This document shows, in pieces, positions 54,946 to 63,723 of a stretch of DNA of 64,000 bases (positions are counted from its first letter, which is position 1; the number at the start of each line of letters is the position of its first letter). Source of the stretch: Bacteroidales bacterium (GTDB taxonomy: Bacteria; Bacteroidota; Bacteroidia; Bacteroidales; GCA-2748055); NCBI GenBank assembly GCA_016936975.1, contig JAFGWU010000097.1, positions 1-64,000 of the forward strand, read 5' to 3'. The notes under the pieces were generated by a model, which saw only the letters and a program-made list of their open reading frames with translations, ran no database searches and was not told where the DNA came from. The position numbers and the translations under genes are program-made.

Positions 54946-56400
54946 ATGGGACAGGCTGTGGACATATTAAAAATGCTGATCCTGCATTCCATCTTTATTA
55001 TTACCGTTCTTATTTTCACGGTATATCTCATCTTAACCATTTTTTCGGCAGTTTCCCTTCGGAAATATCTCAGGAAAAACAGCTATGTGGACTACAATTC
55101 CATTGTCGCATCCCCGATGACCCCGACCCTCTCCCTGATTGCTCCGGCCTATAACGAAAGCAAAACCATTATAGACAATATCAGGACGATGCTTTCTCTT
55201 TATTATAATAATTACGAAGTGATTGTGATCAACGACGGGAGCAAGGATGATTCACTGGAAAAAATGATTGAGGCCTATGAACTCGAGAAGGTCAATTACT
55301 ATTTTGATTACCGGCTTCCCTGCAAGAGAATACGGGGCGTCTATAAATCCCGGAACCGCTCCTTCAAGAAACTGACCGTAATCGACAAAATTAACGGCGG
55401 AAAAGCCGATTCCCTGAACGCAGGGCTTAATGTCTCCAAGAATGATTTGATTGTGAGTATTGATGCAGATTCAATCATGGAGCCGGATGCTCTCCTTAAA
55501 CTGGTAAAACCGTTCCTGGAGTCGAAGGACAAAAGGGTTATCGGGGCAGGTGGGGTAATCCGGATTGCCAACTCGTGTGAAATATCGGGCGGCCACATTA
55601 AAAAAATTCATCTTCCCAGAAAGTTCCTCCCCAGGGCACAGGTTATGGAGTACACCCGCGCATTTCTGATGGGCCGGATGGCATGGAGCGAACTCGACGG
55701 GCTCTTGCTTATTTCCGGGGCTCTTGGTATGTTTAACCGGGAGATCGTTATCCAGTCGGGGGGATACAGCACGGACACCGTGGGAGAAGATATGGAGCTG
55801 GTGGTGAGAATCAGGAAGCATATGGCGGAGCAGGGTGAGCCATATGATGTGATATATATCCCTGATCCGCTTTGCTGGACGGAGGTTCCGGAAGATATCA
55901 GGACCCTGGCAAAACAGCGGAGCCGCTGGACCAGGGGAACACTTGAAACCCTCATCACCCACCGGAATCTCTTCTTCAATAAAAAATACGGCAAACTGGG
56001 ACTGTTGGGTTACCCTTACTGGATGATCTTTGAATGGCTTGCCCCGATTATAGAATTCTGCGGCATACTCTGGTTCATATTCCTTGCCGTTACCGGAAGG
56101 CTGAACTGGCCGTTCTTTCTGCTTCTTCTCGGTTTTGTATACTTTTTCGCGGTTTCCTTATCGATCTGGTCGGTGGTATTTGAAGAGATCACGTTTCATA
56201 AATATGAAAAGAGGAGGGATGTGCTGAAACTAATAGGGGTTGCATTTGCCGAACCGCTGTTTTATCACCCCCTGGTCATGCTGATGAATGTAAAGGGGAA
56301 CCTCGATAAAATTATCGGGAGGAACACCTGGGGAAAAATGGAACGGAAAGGCTTTAATAACCATTCCACCAGCAGGAAAGGCTCTAAACGGAGATCATGA
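54946..56400 (+). CDS. Processive GT2 polysaccharide synthase
   Basis: 484 aa membrane glycosyltransferase family 2 enzyme. The first membrane helix is at about residues 10-34. The catalytic domain has Asp97 (INDGSKDDS), the DxD Asp173-Ala-Asp175, the catalytic-base pair Glu281-Asp282 (GEDMELVVR) and Q324-R-S-R327-W328, the QxxRW motif of processive synthases such as PgaC, HasA and BcsA. About three C-terminal membrane helices follow (360-435). No PilZ domain is present, so c-di-GMP control is not suggested. The polymer is unknown. Last gene of the operon; its final 17 nt overlap the aldo/keto reductase tail to tail. Confidence 0.9.
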   Translation: MGQAVDILKMLILHSIFIITVLIFTVYLILTIFSAVSLRKYLRKNSYVDYNSIVASPMTPTLSLIAPAYNESKTIIDNIRTMLSLYYNNYEVIVINDGSKDDSLEKMIEAYELEKVNYYFDYRLPCKRIRGVYKSRNRSFKKLTVIDKINGGKADSLNAGLNVSKNDLIVSIDADSIMEPDALLKLVKPFLESKDKRVIGAGGVIRIANSCEISGGHIKKIHLPRKFLPRAQVMEYTRAFLMGRMAWSELDGLLLISGALGMFNREIVIQSGGYSTDTVGEDMELVVRIRKHMAEQGEPYDVIYIPDPLCWTEVPEDIRTLAKQRSRWTRGTLETLITHRNLFFNKKYGKLGLLGYPYWMIFEWLAPIIEFCGILWFIFLAVTGRLNWPFFLLLLGFVYFFAVSLSIWSVVFEEITFHKYEKRRDVLKLIGVAFAEPLFYHPLVMLMNVKGNLDKIIGRNTWGKMERKGFNNHSTSRKGSKRRS

Positions 56401-57874
56401 TCTCATCGCTTCCTGATTTTCTTCCTGCCTTATCAACCGTATAAACCCGGTATTTGCCCCCTTCTGATATATTCCTGAAATAAAACGGGGTCTTGCCTGT
56501 CTGTGGATAATGAGCCACAAGTCCGACCAGTTCATCTTCCCTGTAAACCTCGTAATGAGAAATGGGTTCATCGGATGCAATGGCACTATCCCAGGTGATC
56601 TCAGGGTTATCCTTCAGATTCAGGGCCAGGTTGGCAGGGGGTGAGAGTGTTTCCTGCTCCATTTGGAAATAATTGGTTTTTCCGTCCCTGACCTGCCCGG
56701 TTTTTTTCTCAAGCTGTCTTCTCTTTTTATTGCTCATGCCCTCGGGAAGGATCTGGGCTGCATAAAAGTTCTGGACCAGCTGGCATTTCAGATGGTCATC
56801 CGAGATCTGACCGATACCGATTATGGCTGTATGCACCCCGGGTGTGGTCAGGGCATATTCTACAAGGGGCCGGCTCGGAAGGCTCCTGGAGCCGACAGTT
56901 CTCACCACGTCCTCCGGTGCCCCGGACCACCTTGGTTCCTTGGTATACATGGTGCCGTCGGCAAAGACCTTCATGGCGATAATACCCATATTCTTTGCCC
57001 TGGCCACGGGAATGACATTATTCTGGTGACTCAGATACCTTTTGTCGTTCGGATTAACAGCCACCAGCATGGCATCAAGAAGTTCATATTCATCCCGCCG
57101 GATCATCTCCATCATGGCCGGGGAGTTCCAGTGGCCGGAGAATCCGATGTGCCTCACCAGCTTCTCGTGCTTCGGATTCATCCCCGTAAGGTTGGTGCCG
57201 TCGCGAAAGTCACGAAGAGCGACCAGTGCACCGAAATTTTCATCCTTGTTCAGGGGCGTTCCCAGACCTTTATAGAGCACATCTATATCTGCCGTGTTGT
57301 TCAGGCTGTGGATGAGTATCATGTTTACATAAGCACCCTCTGGGTAATACCCTTTTCCGTCGCCGAACAACTGGGTCAGCGACCGTTTCAGATCCGCCAC
57401 GGCTCCTTCGCCATGGTCGCCCTGGGTGGCGTTTGACACCCCCCTGACATCCGGATACCCGCCTTTTGCCCAGCGCATGTGTGTTTTGGTAGTCAGGAAA
57501 AAGGAGTCCCTGAGGCTCCGGTCATAATCCTTCTCGTCCGGGATCAGGTTGAGCAGGCGGAACGCTTTACCGTAATTCAGCTGGCTCCCCTGGTACAGGT
57601 TCGAGGTATCAAAGTAATTGATGCCAAGTTTAAAAGCCTTTAGGATGATCTTTACAGGATCTACATCATCAGGGGTCCACTGGAGCGATGCCTGTCCTCC
57701 CAGTCCGAGGGTGGTCACATCGAAATCGATTTTCCCGAACTTCCGTTTCATCGGTTCCGGTATCTGGTCCATTCCGAATGAATAGGCAGGAAAGATGGTC
57801 AGCCCGGCGGCTGCAGCGGCTGAGAGTTTCATAAACTCCCGGCGGCTGACCGTTGCATGCAATCTGTCAGGCAT
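56384..57874 (-). CDS. Tat-exported aldo/keto reductase with C-terminal beta-sandwich
   Basis: 496 aa. The N-terminus carries a twin-arginine signal (SRREFMKLSAAAAAG), so the folded enzyme should be exported. The AKR barrel spans about residues 45-390, with the usual tetrad Asp89 and Tyr94 (YFDTSNLY), Lys130 (TTKTHM) and His189 (LIHSLNN). The C-terminal residues 410-496 look like a fibronectin-III-type domain (ISHYEVYREDELVGL, YRVYTVDKAGRKSG). Family relatives act on sugars or aldehydes. It is divergent from the lipoprotein operon, so it may share its substrate. Confidence 0.86.
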   Translation of the reverse strand: MPDRLHATVSRREFMKLSAAAAAGLTIFPAYSFGMDQIPEPMKRKFGKIDFDVTTLGLGGQASLQWTPDDVDPVKIILKAFKLGINYFDTSNLYQGSQLNYGKAFRLLNLIPDEKDYDRSLRDSFFLTTKTHMRWAKGGYPDVRGVSNATQGDHGEGAVADLKRSLTQLFGDGKGYYPEGAYVNMILIHSLNNTADIDVLYKGLGTPLNKDENFGALVALRDFRDGTNLTGMNPKHEKLVRHIGFSGHWNSPAMMEMIRRDEYELLDAMLVAVNPNDKRYLSHQNNVIPVARAKNMGIIAMKVFADGTMYTKEPRWSGAPEDVVRTVGSRSLPSRPLVEYALTTPGVHTAIIGIGQISDDHLKCQLVQNFYAAQILPEGMSNKKRRQLEKKTGQVRDGKTNYFQMEQETLSPPANLALNLKDNPEITWDSAIASDEPISHYEVYREDELVGLVAHYPQTGKTPFYFRNISEGGKYRVYTVDKAGRKSGSDEIMISV

Positions 57875-58023
57875 AGCGTTATAATTTAATGTTTATTGCG
57901 TAAAAATACACTATATTTTCCAAAACAGGGTGCCGATCGGGTCTTCAGGTTGCATATCTGCGGGAAAATGGCCGTTGAGCAGTTCAGGGGTGCCTGTATG
58001 AGACCGGCACACTGTTCCAATGC

Positions 58024-58055
58024 CTTGTTACAGACAAATAATAAAATTATATTTG
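58024..58055 (+). promoter_or_regulatory. Candidate promoter upstream of the lipoprotein operon
   Basis: CTTG (58024-58027) and TATATTTG (58048-58055, full TAnnTTTG match) are 20 nt apart, the spacing expected for Bacteroidota sigma-70 promoters. Transcription would start near 58059-58062, at or next to the ATG of the short signal-peptide ORF. This is the best two-box match seen in the window. Confidence 0.45.
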
Positions 58056-58058
58056 TCT

Positions 58059-58214
58059 ATGCGGTTCCTCAGACTTTTAACCATATTGCTCCTGCTGCCG
58101 GCGGCCACCGGACGTGCACAGGAGGTCATTCCATTGCGCTCAGGAACAATCCGGGATCAACCAACCTTTGGACCGGTATCTGTGAGGCGTGGCTCCAGGA
58201 AATGGGTTTCCTGA
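58059..58214 (+). pseudogene. Truncated secreted-protein ORF (signal peptide plus about 30 residues)
   Basis: 51 codons starting MRFLRLLTILLLLPAATGRAQ, a textbook signal peptide with an A-x-A-like cleavage site, followed by EVIPLRSGTIRDQPTFGPVSV and then a stop. The frame is too short for a secreted enzyme, so it may be the remnant of a larger gene or a real leader peptide. It begins just after a promoter-like pair of boxes and ends 20 nt before the lipoprotein ATG at 58234. A frameshift joining it to the next gene is unlikely, because that gene has its own complete lipoprotein signal. Confidence 0.4.
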
Positions 58215-58233
58215 AATCATCAGAAAAACAACT

Positions 58234-60306
58234 ATGATAAACACCAGAATCGTCTTCTCGTTCCTTATTTGCTTTACAGCGGGTATGATTGTATCATGTG
58301 ATCATACGCTAAACCGGCATACTCTGCTTGACGATGATTTCAGTTCCCTCAGGAGAGGTCCCCTGGGAAGCGGTTCCGGGGCACATACAGAATACCACTA
58401 CCTGCCCGAAGCCGCTCCGAAAGGAAACTGGTCCATCTCCACCTTCAGGTATAACCTTCCCGAATCGTGGTATATCATGGAAGCAGGGGGGGAAAGATAC
58501 ATTTGTCAGAAAGCAGTTAATAACGACAGCCACTGGCACCCCATGGTGATATCCGGTGATGATCTCTGGCAGGATTACCGTGTGGAGCTGACCGTTGAAC
58601 CCGGTTCTTACGATAAACAATGCGGACTGGTCTTCAGATACGCTAACGACCGTTGCTATTATTTTTTCGGGGTCAGGGAACACCGCGTTATCCTGGCCAT
58701 GGTTCAGCACGCAACGGGTTTCCGAAGGCCATACGAAGTGCTGCTGGCCGCAGAGACCCTTCCCGGTAATCTTGATGTTCCGCTTCATCTGGATGTGACC
58801 GTTTCCGGGGAAGACATAACGGCACGGATAAACGACCGGCCGGCCCTCCGGGTAAAGGATACTACCTACCAAAGAGGGAAAATTGGTTTGCTGGCAGACG
58901 GACCGGCTAAGTTTTACAGGGTGGAAGTGTCCACCGGTAAATTCGGACAGCGGTTGCTCCTTGAAAAACAGCGGGCGCGGTCGGATCGGGAAAATGAACT
59001 GCAGGCTGTCAATCCGGAGATGAAGCTATGGAAAAAAATAAGTACGGAAGGCTTCGGCACCGGGCGCAACCTGCGGTTTGGAGATCTGAATCACGATGGA
59101 TCTGTCGATGTCCTGATCGGCCAGGTGATTCATCACGGGCCAAAGGACCGTAACAGCGAACTAAGCTGTATCACGGCCATGACGTTTGAGGGTGAGGTCC
59201 TTTGGCAGACAGGCAGGCCCGATCCATGGAAGACCATGCTGACCAATGATGTGGCTTTCCAGATTCACGACCTGGATAACGACGGAAAGAACGAGGTGAT
59301 TTACTGTATGAATCAAAAAATGATTATTGCAGAGGCAGGAACAGGGAAGACGATTTTTGAAAGGCCCACTCCGCCCTCACCGGGGGGCAGGCCGCTTGAA
59401 TCGGGTCATAATATCTTTCCCCGTATCCTGGGCGACTGCCTCTTCTTTTGCGATCTGCGGGGAGGGGGATATGATGGGGATGTGATCATCAAGGACCGGT
59501 ATCGGTATGTTTGGGCCTTTGATTCGAACCTTAACCTGCTTTGGAGCAATGAGTGCAATACCGGTCATTACCCGTACGCCTTTGATGTGGATGGGGATGG
59601 CAGGGATGAAGTGATCATGGGCTATACCCTTTTTGACGATGACGGGGAAAAGATCTGGAGCCTCGATGATACCCTGCAGGATCACGCCGACGGCGTAGCG
59701 ATTGTCAGGCTCCGGGATGATACGGAACCGGTTTTTCTGTGTGCGGCCAGCGATGAAGGATTGTTCTTTGCCGATATGAGAGGCAATATATTACGGCATC
59801 ATTATGTGGGTCACGTTCAGAACCCGGCCGTGGCGAATTTCAGGGATGATCTGCCCGGACTGGAGACGGTTTCGGTTAATTTCTGGGGGAACCAGGGCAT
59901 CATTAATCTGTATGATTCAGACGGTGCCATCTTCCACAGTTTTGAACCCAACCAGTATGGGAGCCTTTGCCTTCCCCTTAACTGGACAGGATCATCGGAA
60001 GAGTATTTTGTGCTGAATCCGAATGTCGATGAGGGCGGGGCCTATAACGGGTATGGGAAGAAAGTGCTTGATTTTCCCGATGACGGTCATCCCGACATGT
60101 GCTATGCGGTGCTGGATGTTACCGGCGATTGCCGTGATGAGATTGTAGTCTGGGATCCTCATGAAATATGGATTTATACACAGGATAGTAAGGGAACCGA
60201 ACGGAACCTGTATCGACCGTGCCGTAACCCGCTGTACAATTATTCAAACTACCAGGCCACGGTCTCACTGCCCGAATGGTCCGAAAATCAAATTTCCCAG
60301 AAATGA
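58234..60306 (+). CDS. Lipoprotein with laminin-G-like and FG-GAP propeller domains
   Basis: 690 aa from ATG 58234. A lipoprotein signal ends at IVSC (Cys22). Residues about 28-240 form a concanavalin-like beta-sandwich similar to DUF1080/LamG modules that bind or cleave sugars (CGLVFRYANDRCYYFFGVREHR; RGKIGLLADGPAKFYRVEV). Residues about 275-690 form an FG-GAP/rhamnogalacturonan-lyase-like propeller with calcium-type loops (DLNHDGSVDV, DLDNDGKNEV, DVDGDGRDEV). Catalytic activity cannot be assigned. The frame is open further upstream to 58189, but those residues precede the lipobox signal. The stop overlaps the next gene by 4 nt. Confidence 0.82.
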   Translation: MINTRIVFSFLICFTAGMIVSCDHTLNRHTLLDDDFSSLRRGPLGSGSGAHTEYHYLPEAAPKGNWSISTFRYNLPESWYIMEAGGERYICQKAVNNDSHWHPMVISGDDLWQDYRVELTVEPGSYDKQCGLVFRYANDRCYYFFGVREHRVILAMVQHATGFRRPYEVLLAAETLPGNLDVPLHLDVTVSGEDITARINDRPALRVKDTTYQRGKIGLLADGPAKFYRVEVSTGKFGQRLLLEKQRARSDRENELQAVNPEMKLWKKISTEGFGTGRNLRFGDLNHDGSVDVLIGQVIHHGPKDRNSELSCITAMTFEGEVLWQTGRPDPWKTMLTNDVAFQIHDLDNDGKNEVIYCMNQKMIIAEAGTGKTIFERPTPPSPGGRPLESGHNIFPRILGDCLFFCDLRGGGYDGDVIIKDRYRYVWAFDSNLNLLWSNECNTGHYPYAFDVDGDGRDEVIMGYTLFDDDGEKIWSLDDTLQDHADGVAIVRLRDDTEPVFLCAASDEGLFFADMRGNILRHHYVGHVQNPAVANFRDDLPGLETVSVNFWGNQGIINLYDSDGAIFHSFEPNQYGSLCLPLNWTGSSEEYFVLNPNVDEGGAYNGYGKKVLDFPDDGHPDMCYAVLDVTGDCRDEIVVWDPHEIWIYTQDSKGTERNLYRPCRNPLYNYSNYQATVSLPEWSENQISQK

Positions 60307-61439
60307 ACAATCCAGATCAATTTCCCACGGGCCTGGCCGATTCCCAGGCGACCCCGGTGAAACCCCTCCGGCCGCGAGCGTTCGATATTTCAGCGTATGC
60401 CGACTATGAAGCGAAACTGCTGGATGGCTTTGAGGATTTTCGTAAATGCGGCAGCGGTGTAATGGTCTACCGGCGTATGCGGGTTGCCGAAGTCTTTTCT
60501 TACGGAAGCAAAGAAATGCAGAAATCGCTGGAGTGGCAGCTGGGTGCCCTTAAGAGGAGCATGGATTATAAGGCGGATCTGCCCAACTTTCTCGAGCCCT
60601 GGTACGGCATCGGTACGGTAGCTTCGGCATTCGGCAGGAATTATGTATGGCACCCGGGCCAGGCACCGGCCGTTACAGGAAAATTCACTTCCACAAAAGA
60701 GGCTCTGGAACATGGTTATATCCCGGTGAACGAAACATCGATCGGGAGGCATACGATCAGCATGATCGAATATTTCCTGGAACAAACCGGAGGCAGGATC
60801 CCGCTCTCATTCTGCGATATGCAGTCACCCCTGAATATTGCCGAGAATATTGTGGACGTGAACGGGTTCATGATGGATCTTCTGATAGATCCGGATTCTG
60901 TAAGAACACTGTTTGATATCCTGTCGGATCTGATGATTGATTTTAACCGTGTGCAGCAGGAACTGATTGGCGATGCACTGGTATATCCGGGGCATGGTTT
61001 TGCTTCATCCCGGTTATTTGAGGGACTGGGTATGAGTGATGACCTGATTGTGATGTTACCTGATGATACTTATACGGGCCTGGCATCGCCCTTTTTTGAG
61101 AAGGCGTCGGCTCCCTTCGGAGGTGCCGCCTTCCACTCCTGCGGCAACTGGTCCCGGAAGATTCCCGCAGTGAAGAACATAGAGGGATTAAGGATGGTTG
61201 ATGGCGCATTCTCCCTGGCAACCGATCCCGATCCCAATCCTACGGAGCCCTTTGCGGAAGGCTTTGCAGATACAGGGATTATCCTGAATGCAAGGATTGT
61301 GGGGGGATTGGATGTGATCGCGGAGAAAGTCGGAAAGCTCTGGAAGCCGGGCATGAAACTCATCGTGGTGACCTATTGTCAAACGCCTGAAGAACAGGAA
61401 CAGGCCTATCATCTGATTCATGAAATCTGCAAATGCTGA
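60303..61439 (+). CDS. UroD/MtaA-family protein
   Basis: 378 aa TIM-barrel protein of the uroporphyrinogen decarboxylase/corrinoid methyltransferase superfamily. The zinc-site-like motif His278-Ser-Cys280-Gly of MtaA/CmuA-type enzymes is present (FHSCGNW), as is an SDD motif (245-247). This favours a methyltransferase or an uncharacterised activity over haem synthesis. Such proteins recur in sugar-use loci of Bacteroidota and Planctomycetes without known function. The ATG at 60303 forms an ATGA overlap with the lipoprotein stop. The 3' end overlaps the transporter gene by 20 nt, so all three are one operon. Confidence 0.8.
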   Translation: MNNPDQFPTGLADSQATPVKPLRPRAFDISAYADYEAKLLDGFEDFRKCGSGVMVYRRMRVAEVFSYGSKEMQKSLEWQLGALKRSMDYKADLPNFLEPWYGIGTVASAFGRNYVWHPGQAPAVTGKFTSTKEALEHGYIPVNETSIGRHTISMIEYFLEQTGGRIPLSFCDMQSPLNIAENIVDVNGFMMDLLIDPDSVRTLFDILSDLMIDFNRVQQELIGDALVYPGHGFASSRLFEGLGMSDDLIVMLPDDTYTGLASPFFEKASAPFGGAAFHSCGNWSRKIPAVKNIEGLRMVDGAFSLATDPDPNPTEPFAEGFADTGIILNARIVGGLDVIAEKVGKLWKPGMKLIVVTYCQTPEEQEQAYHLIHEICKC

Positions 61440-62700
61440 AACCAAAAGAACCGGCGTCGGAAATGTCCGTTGGCGGATTCTTGTGCTAATATTTTTTGCC
61501 ACCACCATCAATTATGTCGACCGGCAGGTCATCGGCCTGTTGAAACCGTTTATTGCAGAGGATCTGGGTTGGAGCGAAGCGGCGTATGGATATATTGTCA
61601 GCGCATTCCAGGCGGCATATGCAATAGGATTGCTGATATCCGGAAGCCTGCTGGACCGTTTCGGGACCAGGCTCGGGTATACGATTGCCATTTTTATCTG
61701 GAGCCTGGCCGGGATGGTTCACGCTGCGGCAAGGTCGGCGCTCTCATTCGGGATCGCGCGCTTTTTCCTGGGGCTGGGTGAATCGGCGAATTTTCCTGCA
61801 GCGGTAAAATCGGTTGCCGAGTGGTTCCCAAAAAAAGAACGGGCGCTGGCTACGGGATGGTTCAATTCAGGATCGAACGTCGGGGCCATTGCTGCACCGG
61901 TGATCGTTTCAGCCATAACCCTGGCCTATGGATGGCAGTGGGCGTTCATCATAACCGGTTCCCTGGGATTTATCTGGATTCTCTTCTGGCTTTTGTTCTA
62001 TAAGCTGCCGGAAAAGCACAGGAAGATCTCCCATGCGGAATATGAATTTATCCGGAGTGACAACGAACCGGAAACCGCACAAGCGTTAAAATGGAAAGAG
62101 CTGTTCCTGCACAGGGAAACCATTGCGATCTGCCTGGGGCGGTTTGTGACCGACTGGGTCTGGTGGTTCTATCTTTTCTGGACGCCTGATTTTCTGAATA
62201 ACCGGTTCGGTATTGACATCAAGCTGATGGTGCTGCCGCTCATTGTAATCTATTCGGTGTCCGGTGCCGGCGGAATATTCGGGGGATGGCTCTCCTCCCT
62301 GTTTCTGAAAAGGGGCAAAAGTATTGATTATTCGAGGAAAGTTACCATATTCATCTGTGCATGCATGGTCTTCCCGGTTGTGGCCGTTTCAGGGATAGAC
62401 AATATATGGATTGTGACGGCTATCATTGCATTGGCTGCGGCGGGACATGCCGGCTGGGCCTCCAACATATTTACGATTGTTTCAGATATCTTTCCCAGAA
62501 ATGCGGTGGCCACAGTGGTAGGTATGTCGGGTTTTGCCGGTGCCATCGGAGGAGCACTTGCGGCATCGTTTGTGGGATTGCTTTTGCAATTCACCGCCAG
62601 TTATTTCCTGGTATTCCTGATCGCCGGATCAATGTATTTCCTGGCATGGCTCATCCTGAAACTGATGATTCCGCGGATCAGGCCCGTTTGCCTTTCCTGA
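61420..62700 (+). CDS. MFS transporter, ExuT-like (anion:cation symporter family)
   Basis: 426 aa with twelve membrane helices. The opening NVRWRILVLIFFATTINYVDRQVIGLLKP-type segment, motif A-like DRFGTRLGY after TM2, RFFLGLGESANFPAAVKSVAEWFP and GWFNSGSNVGA are hallmarks of the ACS family that includes the hexuronate transporter ExuT and glucarate/galactarate importers. The likely substrate is a sugar acid, which would match the lipoprotein with a pectin-lyase-like propeller. It ends the operon and is convergent with the DUF1207-like gene (20-nt gap). Confidence 0.88.
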   Translation: MKSANAETKRTGVGNVRWRILVLIFFATTINYVDRQVIGLLKPFIAEDLGWSEAAYGYIVSAFQAAYAIGLLISGSLLDRFGTRLGYTIAIFIWSLAGMVHAAARSALSFGIARFFLGLGESANFPAAVKSVAEWFPKKERALATGWFNSGSNVGAIAAPVIVSAITLAYGWQWAFIITGSLGFIWILFWLLFYKLPEKHRKISHAEYEFIRSDNEPETAQALKWKELFLHRETIAICLGRFVTDWVWWFYLFWTPDFLNNRFGIDIKLMVLPLIVIYSVSGAGGIFGGWLSSLFLKRGKSIDYSRKVTIFICACMVFPVVAVSGIDNIWIVTAIIALAAAGHAGWASNIFTIVSDIFPRNAVATVVGMSGFAGAIGGALAASFVGLLLQFTASYFLVFLIAGSMYFLAWLILKLMIPRIRPVCLS

Positions 62701-62720
62701 GGTTTCTGAAGGAATGACAA

Positions 62721-63710
62721 TTATATATCTGCAGCCACAAAGAACGCAATGAACTTCTCTTTCCGGTTGTAGAAATTGTTGCTGAGGCTTCTCCCGTTAT
62801 AGTAGTTGAATCCGATATTCAACCGTTTTTTGAACCGGTCCTGGGGAATGATGTAACCTGCCTTGAAAGATAGGTTCGGTGACCAGGCGTTGAGTTGGTA
62901 AGCGCTGACATTTAGGGCCCCGAATATCCCGCCAAGATGACGGTTACCGAAATAGTATTCCAGTTCCGTTCCGCCCTGCAGGTTGAGGTAGGCACTCCGG
63001 TGTGGTTTATTCTGACGGGTTCCCATGAAGTCCACGCCGGGCAGGAAAAATCCGAAATCACCATAGACCGCCAGAATATCCCATTGCGGATTTTTTAGAA
63101 ACCAGAGCGGTCTCACTGCGGCGGACAGGATGAAGGCATCCCTTACAGGGAGCTGAGTGGTGTTCACATCATAGTCCACCGGGGAGATAACCTTTCCGGT
63201 TGGTAACTCATCCCCCACATGGGTACAGATATGGTGTTTTGAAAAGCGAAGGCTGACCCATTCTGCAGGCCTCCCGGCGATGGCAAAATAGTAGATCCCG
63301 TCGGTACCGATCAGGTCGTGATTCCCAAACCGCATCATTACCGGGATAATCATGCCCAGATCCGCCTCAACACCCAGTTTTGGGTTGCCGGCAGGTGAGA
63401 ATTTGAACAGGGAAAACCGCACACCGGGCGTGATAACCAGCTTGCCCCGGTAATCTCCGCCGCTGTTTATCTCATCCTCTATGTCAAAATCGCTGTAAAG
63501 CATCTTCTGGGAAGAGACTTCAAACCGTATACCCAACGGATCAGCCAGGTAGGTTGGATAGAAAAGATCGGTTCCGACCAGTCTCAGGTTCCAGTCCCTT
63601 ATCGGGATCCGGTATGGTTCACGATCATGGTTATTCTGTGCCTGCAGGATCGTGCTGAACAGAATCATCAGCAGGATTTCTGTCTTTCTGATATAATTGA
63701 TTGGGTTCAT
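62721..63710 (-). CDS. Outer-membrane-type protein, probably DUF1207
   Basis: 329 aa with a signal peptide (residues 1-24, cleavage near LQAQ). The mature part is beta-rich with the opening GTDLFYPTYLADPLGIRFEVS, the pattern of the DUF1207 family, and ends in an aromatic strand (KFIAFFVAADI) suited to outer-membrane insertion. No function is known for the family. It lies 13 nt downstream of the kelch gene on the same strand, so the two are likely co-transcribed. Confidence 0.7.
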   Translation of the reverse strand: MNPINYIRKTEILLMILFSTILQAQNNHDREPYRIPIRDWNLRLVGTDLFYPTYLADPLGIRFEVSSQKMLYSDFDIEDEINSGGDYRGKLVITPGVRFSLFKFSPAGNPKLGVEADLGMIIPVMMRFGNHDLIGTDGIYYFAIAGRPAEWVSLRFSKHHICTHVGDELPTGKVISPVDYDVNTTQLPVRDAFILSAAVRPLWFLKNPQWDILAVYGDFGFFLPGVDFMGTRQNKPHRSAYLNLQGGTELEYYFGNRHLGGIFGALNVSAYQLNAWSPNLSFKAGYIIPQDRFKKRLNIGFNYYNGRSLSNNFYNRKEKFIAFFVAADI

Positions 63711-63723
63711 CCTGTACGAAATT

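Noticed and set aside
56663-57436. 257-aa ORF antisense to the aldo/keto reductase
   Set aside because: It lies wholly inside a gene with a complete catalytic tetrad on the other strand, is rich in His/Cys/Pro, and has no recognisable domain. It is a codon-bias shadow.
57896-58237. 113-aa plus-strand ORF between the aldo/keto reductase and the lipoprotein
   Set aside because: No signal or family pattern, mixed composition. It overlaps in another frame a better candidate with a clear signal peptide (58059-58214).
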